Shown here: positions 43,955 through 54,378 of the stretch, piece after piece | How positions within the stretch are numbered: position 1 is the stretch's first letter | Layout: every line of letters starts with the position of its first letter | Assembly: GCF_019279795.1 (NCBI RefSeq) | Contig: NC_056733.1 | Span: forward strand, 1,120,880,907 to 1,120,944,906 | Length of the DNA stretch: 64,000 nucleotides | DNA from: Protopterus annectens | Lineage: Eukaryota > Chordata > Ceratodontiformes > Protopteridae | Direction of reading: 5' to 3' | Translations under genes and position numbers: made by a program | Notes under the pieces: generated by a model | Seen by the model: the letters and a program-made list of their open reading frames with translations, nothing else | Database searches by the model: none | What the model was told of the DNA's origin: nothing

Positions 43955-45664
43955 AGTACACACAAAATCTACCAAAGCCAAATTTGAGGTAAATTTTGCC
44001 TCCCAGGCCAAGGACAACCACAAGGCGTTCTTTAGCTTTGTTCACAATCTCAAAGGCAATACAAAATTATGTTCAGAGCTCATTGTAAATGGAGCCACCT
44101 GTACTAAGCCAGAAGATATAGCAAATCTACTGGCCGATAAATTCATCTCCAACTTTATCCCTGTCTCCCCTCAACCTTCCCTCAGGAAGTACCATCAAAT
44201 ATAATTTCCCCTGCTATCACTAGGGAACAGGTCATTAATGCTCTCTCTCCCTAAGGCCAAGAAACTCCATCAATGGACCAGACAATATCCCAGGATGCCT
44301 TCTAAATAGTACGAAACATGACCTATCAAGCGCTCTGGAATTGCTGTTTAACTGTAGCCTCCAAACAGGTTTCATGCCTCATGATTGGAGAACAGCAACA
44401 ATCATCCCTCTGCACAAAGGGAAATCTACAGAACCATAAGTCTCACTAGTTTTACATGCAAAGCCATGGAAGGAATTATCATGGAAGTGATCAATAATGA
44501 TGTAGTAAATCTCCAGACACTGGACCCAACCCAATTTGGTTTCGTCAAGGGCAGGTCATGCCTACTGAAACTGGTGGACTTCTTTGAGAAGGTCACCCAA
44601 GCAATGCATGAGGGCAAAATGGTTCACACTGCCTACCTTGACCTGGTCAAGGCATTTGACACAATACCCCACTTGGGCATTGTTGACAAACTGAAGAGGT
44701 TAGATACAAACCCATATGTCACCCGGTAGATAGCCAACTGGTTCAGAGGCAGGACCCAGGAAGTTTGAATTGTAGAGTCGACCTCTACAAAGAGGCCAGT
44801 CACAAGTGTAGTCCCTCAGGCATTGATCCTTGGACTCCTCCTTTATGGTGTTTACTTCTCTGAAGTCAAGGCCAATGTTAATGGTCTCTGGCTGACTAAA
44901 TTTGCAGATGATTGCAAATTAGGAGCTGTCATTAAATCCCACACTGACACAAATGTTCTCCAGGAAGGGCTGACACAGACAAACAACTGGTGTTTGAGCC
45001 TTGGACTAAAACTAAATGTCAAGAAATGCATAATAGTATCTTTCAGGAAGTCATCCACCCCTGGTAATTATCATACTGACAACACACCCTTTAGAGCTGA
45101 CCTAACAGTCAGGGACTTAAGGACACACATAGACAGTAATTTAGCCTTTAACTATCACGTGTCTACAGTAGTGAAGAAATCGTTCTGTTGCGCAACTTGT
45201 AAGGTATGGCATCTAGGTCCAAGGAAGTCATTGTTCCACTGTATTTGACATTCAAAAGACCTATCATTGAGTTCAGTGTCCCCTTTGGTATGTACCTAAC
45301 CAGGCATATCCAACAACTGGAACATCTACAGAGGTTCCTCACTAAAAGAATACAGGGCATAAGTAAAACATCTTATGCAGAACACATCAAGGCCCTATCC
45401 CTGTATTCTGTCTCCTACAGGCTGTTGAGGGGAGATCTATGCCTGACATACAGGGCATTGTTAGACCCCACTCTGATGGACTTCCTGCATATCCATAAAA
45501 TAAACAGCACCAGAATTACCTGTTCTAAAGACTTAAACCTTGCCTGTGATATAAATATGACCTGCTGGAGAGACAGGTATGCATCCCAGAGACTACCCCG
45601 TGTCTGGAACAGGCTCCTCATCCATGTGAAGCAGATTTCCCCCTCTAACCCAGTTCAAGTGTAG
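43955..45664 (+). pseudogene. CR1-like ORF2 linker and RT of copy E
   Basis: Linker DNHKAFFSFVHNLKGN (about 44010-44060), then RT blocks FGFVKGRSCLLKL, TAYLDLVKAFDTIPH and LWLTKFADDCKLGAV (catalytic box intact, about 44890-44930), then FGMYLTRHIQQLEHLQRFLT and RLLRGDLCLTYRAL. In-frame stops lie just after NPYVTR (about 44728) and at about 44767, and frame changes occur near 44280, 44405 and 45210. The endonuclease is upstream and interrupted by the nested insertions. Confidence 0.82.
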
Positions 45665-45880
45665 CTTGGACAATTGAGTAGAGAACAAGAAATTCATCCC
45701 TGGTTTGGCACCTATGTCTCTAATGGACACAGGCAACCTGTAAATGGTTTATCTCCCAGTCTCCTGCTTGTAAATGTTTCATCTCCCAAGCCCCTGCTTA
45801 CACTTATTAAGGGTACCAGGACTTGTCAGAGATTTGGGCCCTTGTGGTCATTAGCATAATGAACCCCTATGAACTCCACA

Positions 45881-48286
45881 TAGGGGAAACATACCATTAA
45901 ATTATCTTGGTTGATTTCACACAAACTTGAATCTTCTTCTTTATAGAACTGATTATTGATATTAATGTTTATTTTGTGAATGGTTACAAATAACTCAGTT
46001 ATTCATTGAATTTCTACAAATACATCTATAATCAATACTGGTCTGTTAACAGAAGCTCTTTAAGTGCAGGTTTAGTAAAGCTTGAAACAGACTGCTATAT
46101 GTCTGACAAAATTTAGTGTAATATGGTACTATTTTCAAAAGTGCTATCAAGTGTTGTTTTGTAATTCGCTATTAAATTCTCTTCAACAACCACATCATCC
46201 TTATCTTTTGAGGGAGTAAGATGGTCAGTTACATTTGAAATGCAGAGCAGGGAGATACAGTTATGTGTGCATTTGCTTTGTCAATTGCACTTTGCCAAGG
46301 AATATCTATGTGTCCTTGATGTCCACAACTTTTATGTCTCTGTTAACAGAAACTGTGTGATACATGACACTGTCTCACTATCTGAGGAAAGAAGGTCTCC
46401 ATTGCTGTTAATGGTCATGACCACAGTGCTGACATGAATTCATTCATTCTTGCCAAGTATTTACCATCAGGTATTCTGTTTTTTTTTTTTTTTGAAATCC
46501 TAAGCCATGATCCATTCCCTACTCAGGTGATGGCATCACCCCAAGTTTTTTAACTGAATTCACAACACACACTCTTAGTCAAAATGTATTAGATAGGCAG
46601 GTAAGTGTCAAAATGAGAGTTTGGATGTATTTTTGAGCTGCAGGTTTGAATCTCATGTCCTCACATCTGTGTTCAAAGATGTAAAAGCTCATGTGTAACT
46701 TTGCAAAATGTATATGTTGATTATCTGCTGTTCTTCAGAAATAAGTTTTGTACAACCTGATCTTAGTAATGCATTTCCTTGTTTCTGAGTACTGTTTCAT
46801 TCATAATTGCTTTTCAATTTTTTCATATGAGAAAAACCAGAGCCAGAATCAAGCGGATGCACAAGCTTGAGGACCAGTAGAGGAATGAGGCACATTGATT
46901 CATTTTTCTGTTTACTTAAATGAAATGCATATGATCCTTGTCACAGGCCTGTATTTTTTTACATTATCATGTATATTGCTTAGAATGCCTCCTGAGTACC
47001 CATCATACATCTGTAAGGTAAGTGCAGTAATCACAGTATACCTGTGCTTAACAATCTGATTCAAATCCAAATATGTTGGAATATCATTTACCATCAAGCC
47101 ATGTTTTAGGTAGATAGTGTTTGAAATGTTCACCACAACCTAAATAACAGTTGGTTTTGTGTATCTGCCACACATATGTAGAGGCAGATGTTTTACATAC
47201 AAACTTGGAGTACTTTGGTTGCTTATAATGTATGGGTTGGCACACTTGTATATATGGATGTGTTTCCTAGTGACCAATCTGTTGTGCATAGCCTGCCTCT
47301 TCACAGACCGAATGGGCATCTGCTGTGTCACAGTTCACATTTTCATTTACAGACTGTGGTATGCTCTTCAGTTCAACATTGGGGGTTTTTGTTACAACAT
47401 ACTTATGTCCTATGTTTGTGGATACCTTTGCAGATTGGCATTTCTTTGCAACATTTCATAATTAGCAAGCATCATCCGGATGTTTGCATTTTGCAGGCAA
47501 CTGATTGCTATTAATTGTACATGGGTCAGGCATACATTTATGGACATACAATGCTGTTTGAACAGCATATAGTAGATTCTCATGTGTCACAGTCTGTGAT
47601 GATTGAACATTGTAAGTATCTGTTACTGTTGTATTCATTATATTGATGTGGGGTCAGCCAGTTACCATGCTGTCTGGATCTGATGTTTGCCATATGGCTT
47701 GCCTAGTTTCCACAATATTGTCATGAAAAAGTGTCTTGACTTTAACAACATCACTTGGTGGTTGTTCATATAATTCATTACATGCAGAAACTACAATTTG
47801 CATTCACAGACAGACATATCTGCTCAGGGAAGACATGCCAATGAAAAAGAAATGAAATAATGACATCTGGACAGACACTCAAATGAACATTTTACTGGGG
47901 CAGACAAATTTATTAAACTTTGTAGTTTCCAATAATAATATCTTGACATTTACAAGCTTTAATTTTATCAAATTTCAGCTATGTTAATGCATCATGAGTG
48001 TGTCATTTATGATTCCATTCAAATGTCAGGATATGTTACATGTGCTTGCTTTGTGTGTGCTTGTTATGCTTCATACTGGCCAGTGTTCAAATGTTCAAGT
48101 GATGTCATGATTCCCACTGGTAAGCTCTGGTATGCAAGCCATTGCACAGCCTTGATTGAACTCACACTGTTTATGAGTACATTCTCCCTGACATAATCTG
48201 TTACTGTACATGTCCATAACTATAGGTAATGTGGCACAGGGAAGGTGTTGAGTGCATTAGGAGCCATTCAGTACCAGCAATTATGT
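45881..48286. other. No recognisable feature
   Basis: About 2.4 kb of AT-rich sequence with a poly(T) run near 46480 and TG-rich blocks near 47200 and 48000. No coding motif, element ends or repeats related to the rest of the window were recognised. Confidence 0.4.
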
Positions 48287-48985
48287 TGATTATAAAAACA
48301 AACTGACCACAAACTTCTCAAAAGTATAAATTTAATAAACCATAATAAAAACCTCTAGCACCTCCACTCAAAAGCCTTCAAAGATTAAACAAAATATACT
48401 AAAAGAACATCTTATATATGTTATAAGACTAAAGCATATGATCAATTATAGAATTATGTAATTATGTAATTAATTAAATAAGATACATCCAATTACATTA
48501 AACAAACCACTCAAATGAAACAAGTTGAAAAAAAAACACACCAGAGCCAAGACAATGTAGCTGCCAAAACTTTGCTGATGCCTCTAAATACCTCGGCTGT
48601 TTGCCTTCGAGGAAACCTCCAATTACACTCTACATTCAAGGCCAAAGAAATTAAAGTGCCATATTTCAAGATATAAACAGATTCTTTATGCAGCAGCTTG
48701 TGTTTAAGTGTTATATTTTCTCCATACTTGTGTACTGCTTGTTGAAGAATTGTGCCTTGTAAACCAAATGGATTCCCTTGATGATATAATCTAAAATGTA
48801 ACACAATGGGGTTCTCAGGTTTAAATGTCGATGTTCCTAACAAGCTCTTGTAACCTTAGTTTAAAGGGTATTTTGCTCTCACCCACATAAAAAAAGATTA
48901 AGGGACATCTAAGAGCATAAACAATGCCCTTTGTCTTATAAGTATATCTATTCTCAGGATTAAATGGCAAAATGGAGAATTTTCA
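48287..48985 (-). mobile_element. Penelope-like element, inverted 3' part
   Basis: Minus-strand fragment containing the GIY-YIG endonuclease region and C-terminus of a Penelope-like element: KGIVYALRCP, IPFKLRLQELVRNI, then NPIVLHFRLYHQGNPFGLQG and HKLLHKESVYILKYGTL, followed by a 3' UTR. The same stretch occurs in the opposite orientation at 58363-58780, giving a large inverted pair. The fragment is broken. It lies head to head with the plus-strand copy, and the junction is near 48980. Confidence 0.75.
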
Positions 48986-49635
48986 TGTTTGTATAGATTG
49001 TGTAATAATGAATCTAATTTTTTATAGAAGCTCAGAGGGTGGCTAATATGTTTTTATCTAGAGGTTATGATAAGAAATGTTGAGATGCCACTTTGTAAAG
49101 TTATAAGGGAACCTAGAGCAGGTAAAGGGTATTTTTGTAAACAAGTAAACTTTGTTACTAATAATAAGGGAATATCTTTGTTGGACAATAATATGAATAG
49201 GAAACAATATACTTTGTTACCACCTATAGAGTGTTTAGTGACAAGTTAGTGGATCTTGTAAAATATTATTTTTTTATTTATAATTTTGTGACTTTTTGAC
49301 TAAACTTTGTAAATTTCCCCTTATTCATAAGTGGGGAAGGAGTTTAGAAGACATGTTAATATATAGTTGCTTTCAGTCACCTACTGTTTTGATGTATAGG
49401 GATCCCTCTTTATTTGGAACATTTCCTTGTGGTGGTTGTATGAGCTGTCAGTTTATAAAAACATTCTTCCCTAGGATTAATGATGTGCTATTTAATCCTG
49501 AAAATAGGTACACTTGTAACACAGAGGGCATTGTTTATGTTCTTAAATGTCCCTGTAATCTTGTATTATCTGGGTGAGAGCTAAAGAACCTTTAAATTAA
49601 GGCTACAAGAGCATGTTAGGGACATCAAGAAAGTT
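48986..49635 (+). mobile_element. Penelope-like element, plus-strand copy, part 1
   Basis: End of the reverse transcriptase region and start of the GIY-YIG endonuclease: SLEDMLIYSCFQSPTVLMYR, FPCGGCMSCQFIKTF (the Cys-rich linker typical of the family) and NRYTCNTEGIVYVLKCPCNL. It stops at 49635, where the Tx1/L1-like LINE begins, and continues at 58363. Broken; moderately old. Confidence 0.78.
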
Positions 49636-49829
49636 AAGCCTGGGGCATGGCCAGGATGAGACTAGGATAGCAGCACTTTTCTTCTGCTCTGCTACTACAT
49701 ATATTTCTGACAGGAAATGTTATTTCTGAATAATCCTAATAACTTAGTTGATTGAATTACAATAAACTTTGGTGTCCTAAATGATTATATCAAAAAATTT
49801 TCTTAAAATTCAACTATTTTACTATCAAA

Positions 49830-50850
49830 ATTTGCAAGAAAAAATTTCTTCACAGTATCCTGCAGGACCACGAGTTATACCAAGGCAACATCTCAAGACT
49901 CTGTGTTCAAAAAAGAGCTTCAGTGATTACTGACTAATATTCAAGAACTGTCTTTGAAAATAGATAGATTGGACACCAAAATAGATGACTTTAAGAAAAA
50001 GTGTTCCAAAGAAATGGAACAAATTAATGAAGTTACAGATAAACCAGATTTCTGGCATTGGAGACTCCTTGAATGATATGGAAGGAAGACTAAGTAAAGA
50101 GGAGAACAATATCAAATTCCTGTTAAAACAGAACTCTTTACTGGCCAAAATAGCTGGCCTTGAGAACAAATCCTATAGGAGCAGCATTCATATTTTTGGT
50201 CTACCAGAAGGAACAGAAGGTAATGATAAGGTTAAGATCTTGTCTACCTGGCTCCCTAAAACTTTAGATTTGCCTGATGCTCTCTTTATTTTAGTATAGA
50301 GAGAGCACACAGATCTCTGGTTAATCCTGTATCAAAGTCCAGTACTTCCCTGAGGTCCATCGTGGTTAAATTTATTTCATCTTAGGATAAAGAACTGGTA
50401 CTTCAAAACTGCCTGAGCTAAGTCATCACTTAAAGCACAAGGAAATATTATTAATTTTATAATGACTATTCATCAACAGTGATGTCTAAAAGGAAACAAT
50501 TCCTTCCCCTTATAAGACAACTAAAGAAAAAGCAGATAAAGGTACATTTACTGTTCCATGCCAGGCTAAAGATTTTCCTTTCTAATGGGGTTAAATTCTT
50601 CAAAGATCTTGACCTTGCATTGTCATATCTACAAACTAACAAAATTGTTGAGCTAACAGAGGCTATGGACTTTCTTCAAAGATCTTGACCTTGCATTGTC
50701 ATATCTACAAACTAACAAAATTGTTGAGCTAACAGAGGCTATGGACTGGTCCATTATATCATTCAAAAGGCAAATGGAGACAAATGGAAATAAGACAAAT
50801 GAGAAAAAGAAGAACTTAAGGGAAAGATAAAGAGCTTTCTTTTCCCTTTC
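49830..50850 (+). pseudogene. Tx1/L1-like ORF1 (coiled coil and RRM-type RNA-binding protein)
   Basis: Reads a coiled-coil part (GIGDSLNDMEGRLSKEENNI), then ENKSYRSSIHIFGLPEGTEG, the characteristic start of the L1 ORF1 RRM domain, and STWLPKTLDLPDAL. A C-terminal part reads RQLKKKQIKVHLLFHARLKI with FFKDLDLALSYL. It is broken by a stop near 50299, further frame changes and a 76-bp tandem duplication (50598-50749) that shifts the frame. In living elements this protein coats the LINE RNA. Confidence 0.75.
50598..50749 (+). repeat. Perfect 76-bp tandem duplication in ORF1
   Basis: Copies 50598-50673 and 50674-50749 look identical (starting CTTCAAAGATCTTGACCTTG). As 76 is not a multiple of three, the frame is shifted. 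The lack of differences implies a recent event. Confidence 0.95.
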
Positions 50851-50859
50851 CTTTATTCA

Positions 50860-52100
50860 CAAAATAAATAACAAGATGTCAAGGACTGTTTTTTTCTTTT
50901 CATGTAACCAAGCTTAGTTTTACTTTTTACAAATCTTTACCAGAAAAACATGAATGGCAACATGCTCAACTATAACATAAATAGGAATCAGAAAATCAAC
51001 AAGCAGTCTACTAATGAGAAATAATTGAATTCCTGTTTTTCTGTCTTATACTTGTCTAATTTACAGATAATTAAGAATAATTTTTAATAATTCATGACAA
51101 AATATTATTAGATTCCCTTAAAGGAAGCATACAGCATTTATACTAGTATATGATCTGAAGGGCTGTATACAGAAATGTTTATTCAGGAACTAATGCATAC
51201 TTTATATTTGAAGCAGTATAACACATAGCATTTAAAGTTGTTTAATTTATATAAACTGCAGTTACCTACTAAAGGGAAACACATACTATGAGTGACATTT
51301 CATACTTTATTGTTATAAAAAGGAAAAGACATCAACAGTGTTAAATTAAAACTGCTATTTAAATGGTATACTAAAAGAAATGACAGATGAACATCTTCAC
51401 CTTAGTGTGGAAGCAATTTGATGTAATCATTAATTACAGTAACATTAGAAAATCTGTTTCACTAAAACTCATAGTAAAACCTAAAAGCTACATGTCTTCC
51501 TAGTGCATAGATTTAGATAATATGTTGCTGTTTTATTTAATAAATGATTTATGATGTGCTGGGATGGGGAGAGGGATGATTGCAGTTGCTATGGATGTGT
51601 GTTTTGATGTTGTTTAACAGTGGAGAGATTGTGAAGTTTTAAATGGCTTTGAAATAGTCTCTATACATAAATGAAATGTTCAGGTTCAACATGAAAGATA
51701 TGGAAATTGTTGTGACTGGTGGGTTATCCCTATGTGAGATGCTTCTGTGGTAGTTATATATGAAGCCCCTTTCTCCATAGCTTGAGATTTTTTTACTTCA
51801 TTTAGAACACATGAAGCTTTCTCTGGTAAATAGCTAGAGTTCAGTTGGAATTCCTGCCTAAACAAGAGAACAGAGGTGTTCATGTTCAGAGACTGATTGG
51901 TTAATTTGAATAAAAGGCGGAATCATTTAAATATACATTAGCTCAAATTTCACTGCAACTGTAGACCTACGAACTGGCATTGAAGAAGAGAAGCAATTAT
52001 AATGTTACTCATATTGTGAATTACCTTTGAATACATTTAAAAGTAAATATATTTGAAAGCAAGCATTTGAAGTTTGATAGTAGTTATCAATGAATGATAA

Positions 52101-52105
<5 letters not shown>
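50860..52105. other. Inter-ORF stretch, no recognisable feature
   Basis: AT-rich, no coding motif. It is either LINE spacer or an unrecognised insertion. Confidence 0.4.

Positions 52106-52154
<49 letters not shown>
52106..52154. repeat. (TA)n microsatellite
   Basis: About 24 TA units directly left of the foldback element. Confidence 0.97.
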
Positions 52155-52157
<3 letters not shown>

Positions 52158-52847
52158 ACATTGAAACCAAAATATCTAAATCCAAAACATTGAAACCCAA
52201 AACATTGAAGATTCAGAACATTGAAATAACATTGAAACTATAATGCAAAATTAAATATACCAACTCCAAGATCGCACTACAGTGGAAACAACTCCAATAA
52301 AACGTACTGTGAAATGGTATGCACGGAATCCCCAATAAGTGCATGCTCACCTTGTTGTAACAAATGGAAGATCGCGCTTTGTTCATTTATAAAAATCCAA
52401 CACTTTAATGCCCAAAACAAGATTATAAAAGAAAATACATCCAACGAAATCTAGTAAAACCAAAGATTTCAATAATCCGCAATGATGAGAAACAGTGGTT
52501 AAGCGCTTTCACCCGAGTATTGGGCTTCCTCAGAACACTGTATTGCAAAAGAAAAAATGTGATCTTCCATTTGTTACAACAAGGTGAGCGTGCATAACCT
52601 CAGTATATCACAATCACCTTAGACTGAGGTTCCAGAGCCCCCACATGGGGGGGTAGGCCTTGCCCTGCAGAAACATAGTAGAAAGTGTGTTTGTTAGTTA
52701 GGTGTTGTTGGAGGAGGAGGTTATATTATTTATTTGTACAATGTAGTTTTTAGTGTTATGAAACACACTTTCAATGTTCTGAGTTTTCAATGTTTTGGGT
52801 TTTCAGTGTTATGAAATTCAACATTATGAAATTTCAATGTTATAAAG
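52154..52847. mobile_element. Foldback element with nested inverted repeats
   Basis: Outer arms of about 95 bp (52154-52248 and 52745-52847) consist of AACATTGAAA-type direct repeats and are inverted relative to each other. An inner inverted pair (about 52340-52372 and 52561-52597, CACCTTGTTGTAACAAATGG and its complement) encloses about 190 bp with a hammerhead-like motif. The arm design (short A-rich direct repeats) resembles the element at 40731-41288, though the sequences differ. It is flanked by a TA microsatellite on the left. No coding capacity. Confidence 0.75.
52493..52540 (-). ncRNA. Hammerhead-ribozyme-like motif of Penelope-like type
   Basis: On the minus strand CAGTGTT precedes CTGAGGA (the CUGANGA core), then AGCCC, AATACT, CGGGT (a weak stem II with one mismatch), GAA and AGCGCT (an extremely short stem III). 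TTA follows, and ACCACTG closes stem I against CAGTG. Very short stem III is known from hammerheads in Penelope-like elements. The layout fits, but activity cannot be judged. Confidence 0.5.
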
Positions 52848-52856
52848 AAGACCCAT

Positions 52857-53200
52857 ATATAGGTCTACTTTCTTTGATCGAAATACCATTATTTTGAACA
52901 AAGTAACTACGACCTTATTTTTGCGAAAGTGCATTTCAACAAAAGTGCACTTCCACGAATTCTGGTTCAACGAACTGGCAATCCAAATGAAACAAAACAG
53001 TACAGTGGGGATAGTATATTTAATGTAGCGAGGGGTGCCCCCCCTGCAAAACGGAGTTTAAATAATTTTTTATTTTAATTGCCGGTTCGCTGAACCAGAA
53101 TTCGTGAAAGTGCACTTTCATTGAAGTGCACTTTCACAAAAGTAAGGTTGTGCTTTCTTTGTAAAAAAAAAAAATGGTATTTCGATCAAAGAAAGTAGAC

Positions 53201-53207
<7 letters not shown>
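52857..53207. mobile_element. MITE with about 115-bp terminal inverted repeats
   Basis: The left arm starts TCTACTTTCTTTGATCGAAA (52864) and continues through GAAAGTGCAT and AATTCTGGTTCAACGAAC to about 52985. The right arm (53085-53199) is its near-exact inverse. The loop is about 100 bp with GCGAGGGGTGCC. It sits in TA repeats, which suggests a TA target (Tc1/mariner-like), unproven. It directly follows the foldback element. Confidence 0.82.

Positions 53208-53256
<49 letters not shown>
53203..53256. repeat. (TA)n microsatellite
   Basis: TA repeat right of the MITE, with a few TAAA interruptions at the ends. Confidence 0.95.
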
Positions 53257-53263
<7 letters not shown>

Positions 53264-53730
53264 TAAATATAAAATGTTTAGAGTTTCATTATTAGAGGCT
53301 TGGCATACATGATATGAATATGTTGTTAATACACTTGAAAGTCTGATACATAAAGCAATAAACTGTATACTTGACAGAAACAGCATAGGAGGCTTTAATT
53401 TACAGTAACAAACCACTGAATATAAACAAATAATGAACTATTATTTAAAAATTGTAGAACAGCTATTCATTTACTTTACTATAATCTTACAGAGAGGGAA
53501 TAGAAGGGTCTGAAAGTACATCAGTTTTACGGTGGGATACACCACAAAACATTTTAAATTGTTGTGCAGCAGTCTTTCATATTTTATACTGTTGATGAAT
53601 TTCAAAACTATGCATAAATAAGGAATAATAATAAGAGATGTAAGCATATCTTACTTTAACTCCTTAATGAACACATAAAACTGGAGAATGTATATGTTAA
53701 ATAAACTAAGATGTGAAATAATTGTTCTAC

Positions 53731-53786
<56 letters not shown>

Positions 53787-53954
53787 CAATGCTTTAAAGG
53801 ATACAGCTTCATCTTTATTTTACTGTTAATGACATCATATTTGATTGTAGTAAAGTAGACTGTTTTTGTCAGCGTATTGGACGGATGTGTTAGCTTGGAT
53901 GGTTAGACTATTCAGGCAAGGAGTGTTACACTCCATGGAGGGTAAGAGGAATTT
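53257..53954. other. Inter-ORF stretch with a third (TA)n tract at about 53735-53785
   Basis: No recognisable gene or element apart from the TA tract. Confidence 0.5.
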
Positions 53955-54224
53955 TAAAAGCAAATGTTTAATGATGTTGTTGTGTCTTTTGGCTTTTCCC
54001 GGTTAGGGGTCGCCACAGCAGAACTCCGGTTCGCTAATGATTGGCAGTAGATTTTTATGTGCTGAGTTGCCAGCTCTGATGTACCTTCAACTAAGGTACG
54101 CCCATTCACGCATGTCTCCACACAGAAGGCGCTCTAGCTGAGAATCGAAGAGGACAACGTCATACTGTGAGGCAACAACGCTACTGAAGCACTACCACTG
54201 CAGTAAAAGCAAATGTTTAATGAT
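53955..54224 (-). mobile_element. tRNA-derived SINE with RTE-like tail and perfect 21-bp target duplication
   Basis: The SINE body is 53976-54203. On the minus strand it has a tRNA-like head (CAGTGGTAGTGCTTCAGTAG as A box, CCTCTTCGATTCTCAGC as B box) and then TTCTGTGTGGAGACATGCGT. The 3' end reads CTGTGGCGACCCCTAACCGG and AAAAGCCAAAAGACACAAC. The last part matches the 3' end of the RTE LINE at 41950-41996, so RTE machinery probably moved it. The 21 bp at 53955-53975 and 54204-54224 (starting TAAAAGCAAATG) are identical, so the insertion is recent. An older relative lies at 20172-20390. Confidence 0.92.
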
Positions 54225-54378
54225 AATTATATTTTAGTTTAGTCCACAATAGTAACTATTTTATGTCTAATCAAACCTTCAGATGTTAATGTTCACATGA
54301 TGATTACTAAGCAGTTCTTTACTAACAGAGCATCATTATCAATGAGAAGTATATGTATACTTTTGACCAGTAGAACAA

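Larger units (their letters stand above)
40375..45880 (+). mobile_element. CR1-like LINE, copy E, with three nested insertions
   Basis: A diverged plus-strand CR1-like copy. Endonuclease pieces lie at 40415-40600 (ADVSAVTETWFKATE), 41327-41425 (DNFNYPTINWELY) and 41997-42330 (LVLTNMG, NYSKANFLLL, ETLYKHVNSCMEA). The linker and RT run from about 43955 to 45660. The 3' UTR ends near 45872 with CCTATGAACTCCAC. The gaps hold a foldback element (40731-41288), an RTE 3' end (about 41426-41996) and a cathepsin B retrocopy (about 42335-43955). It is older than copies A-C. Confidence 0.82.
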
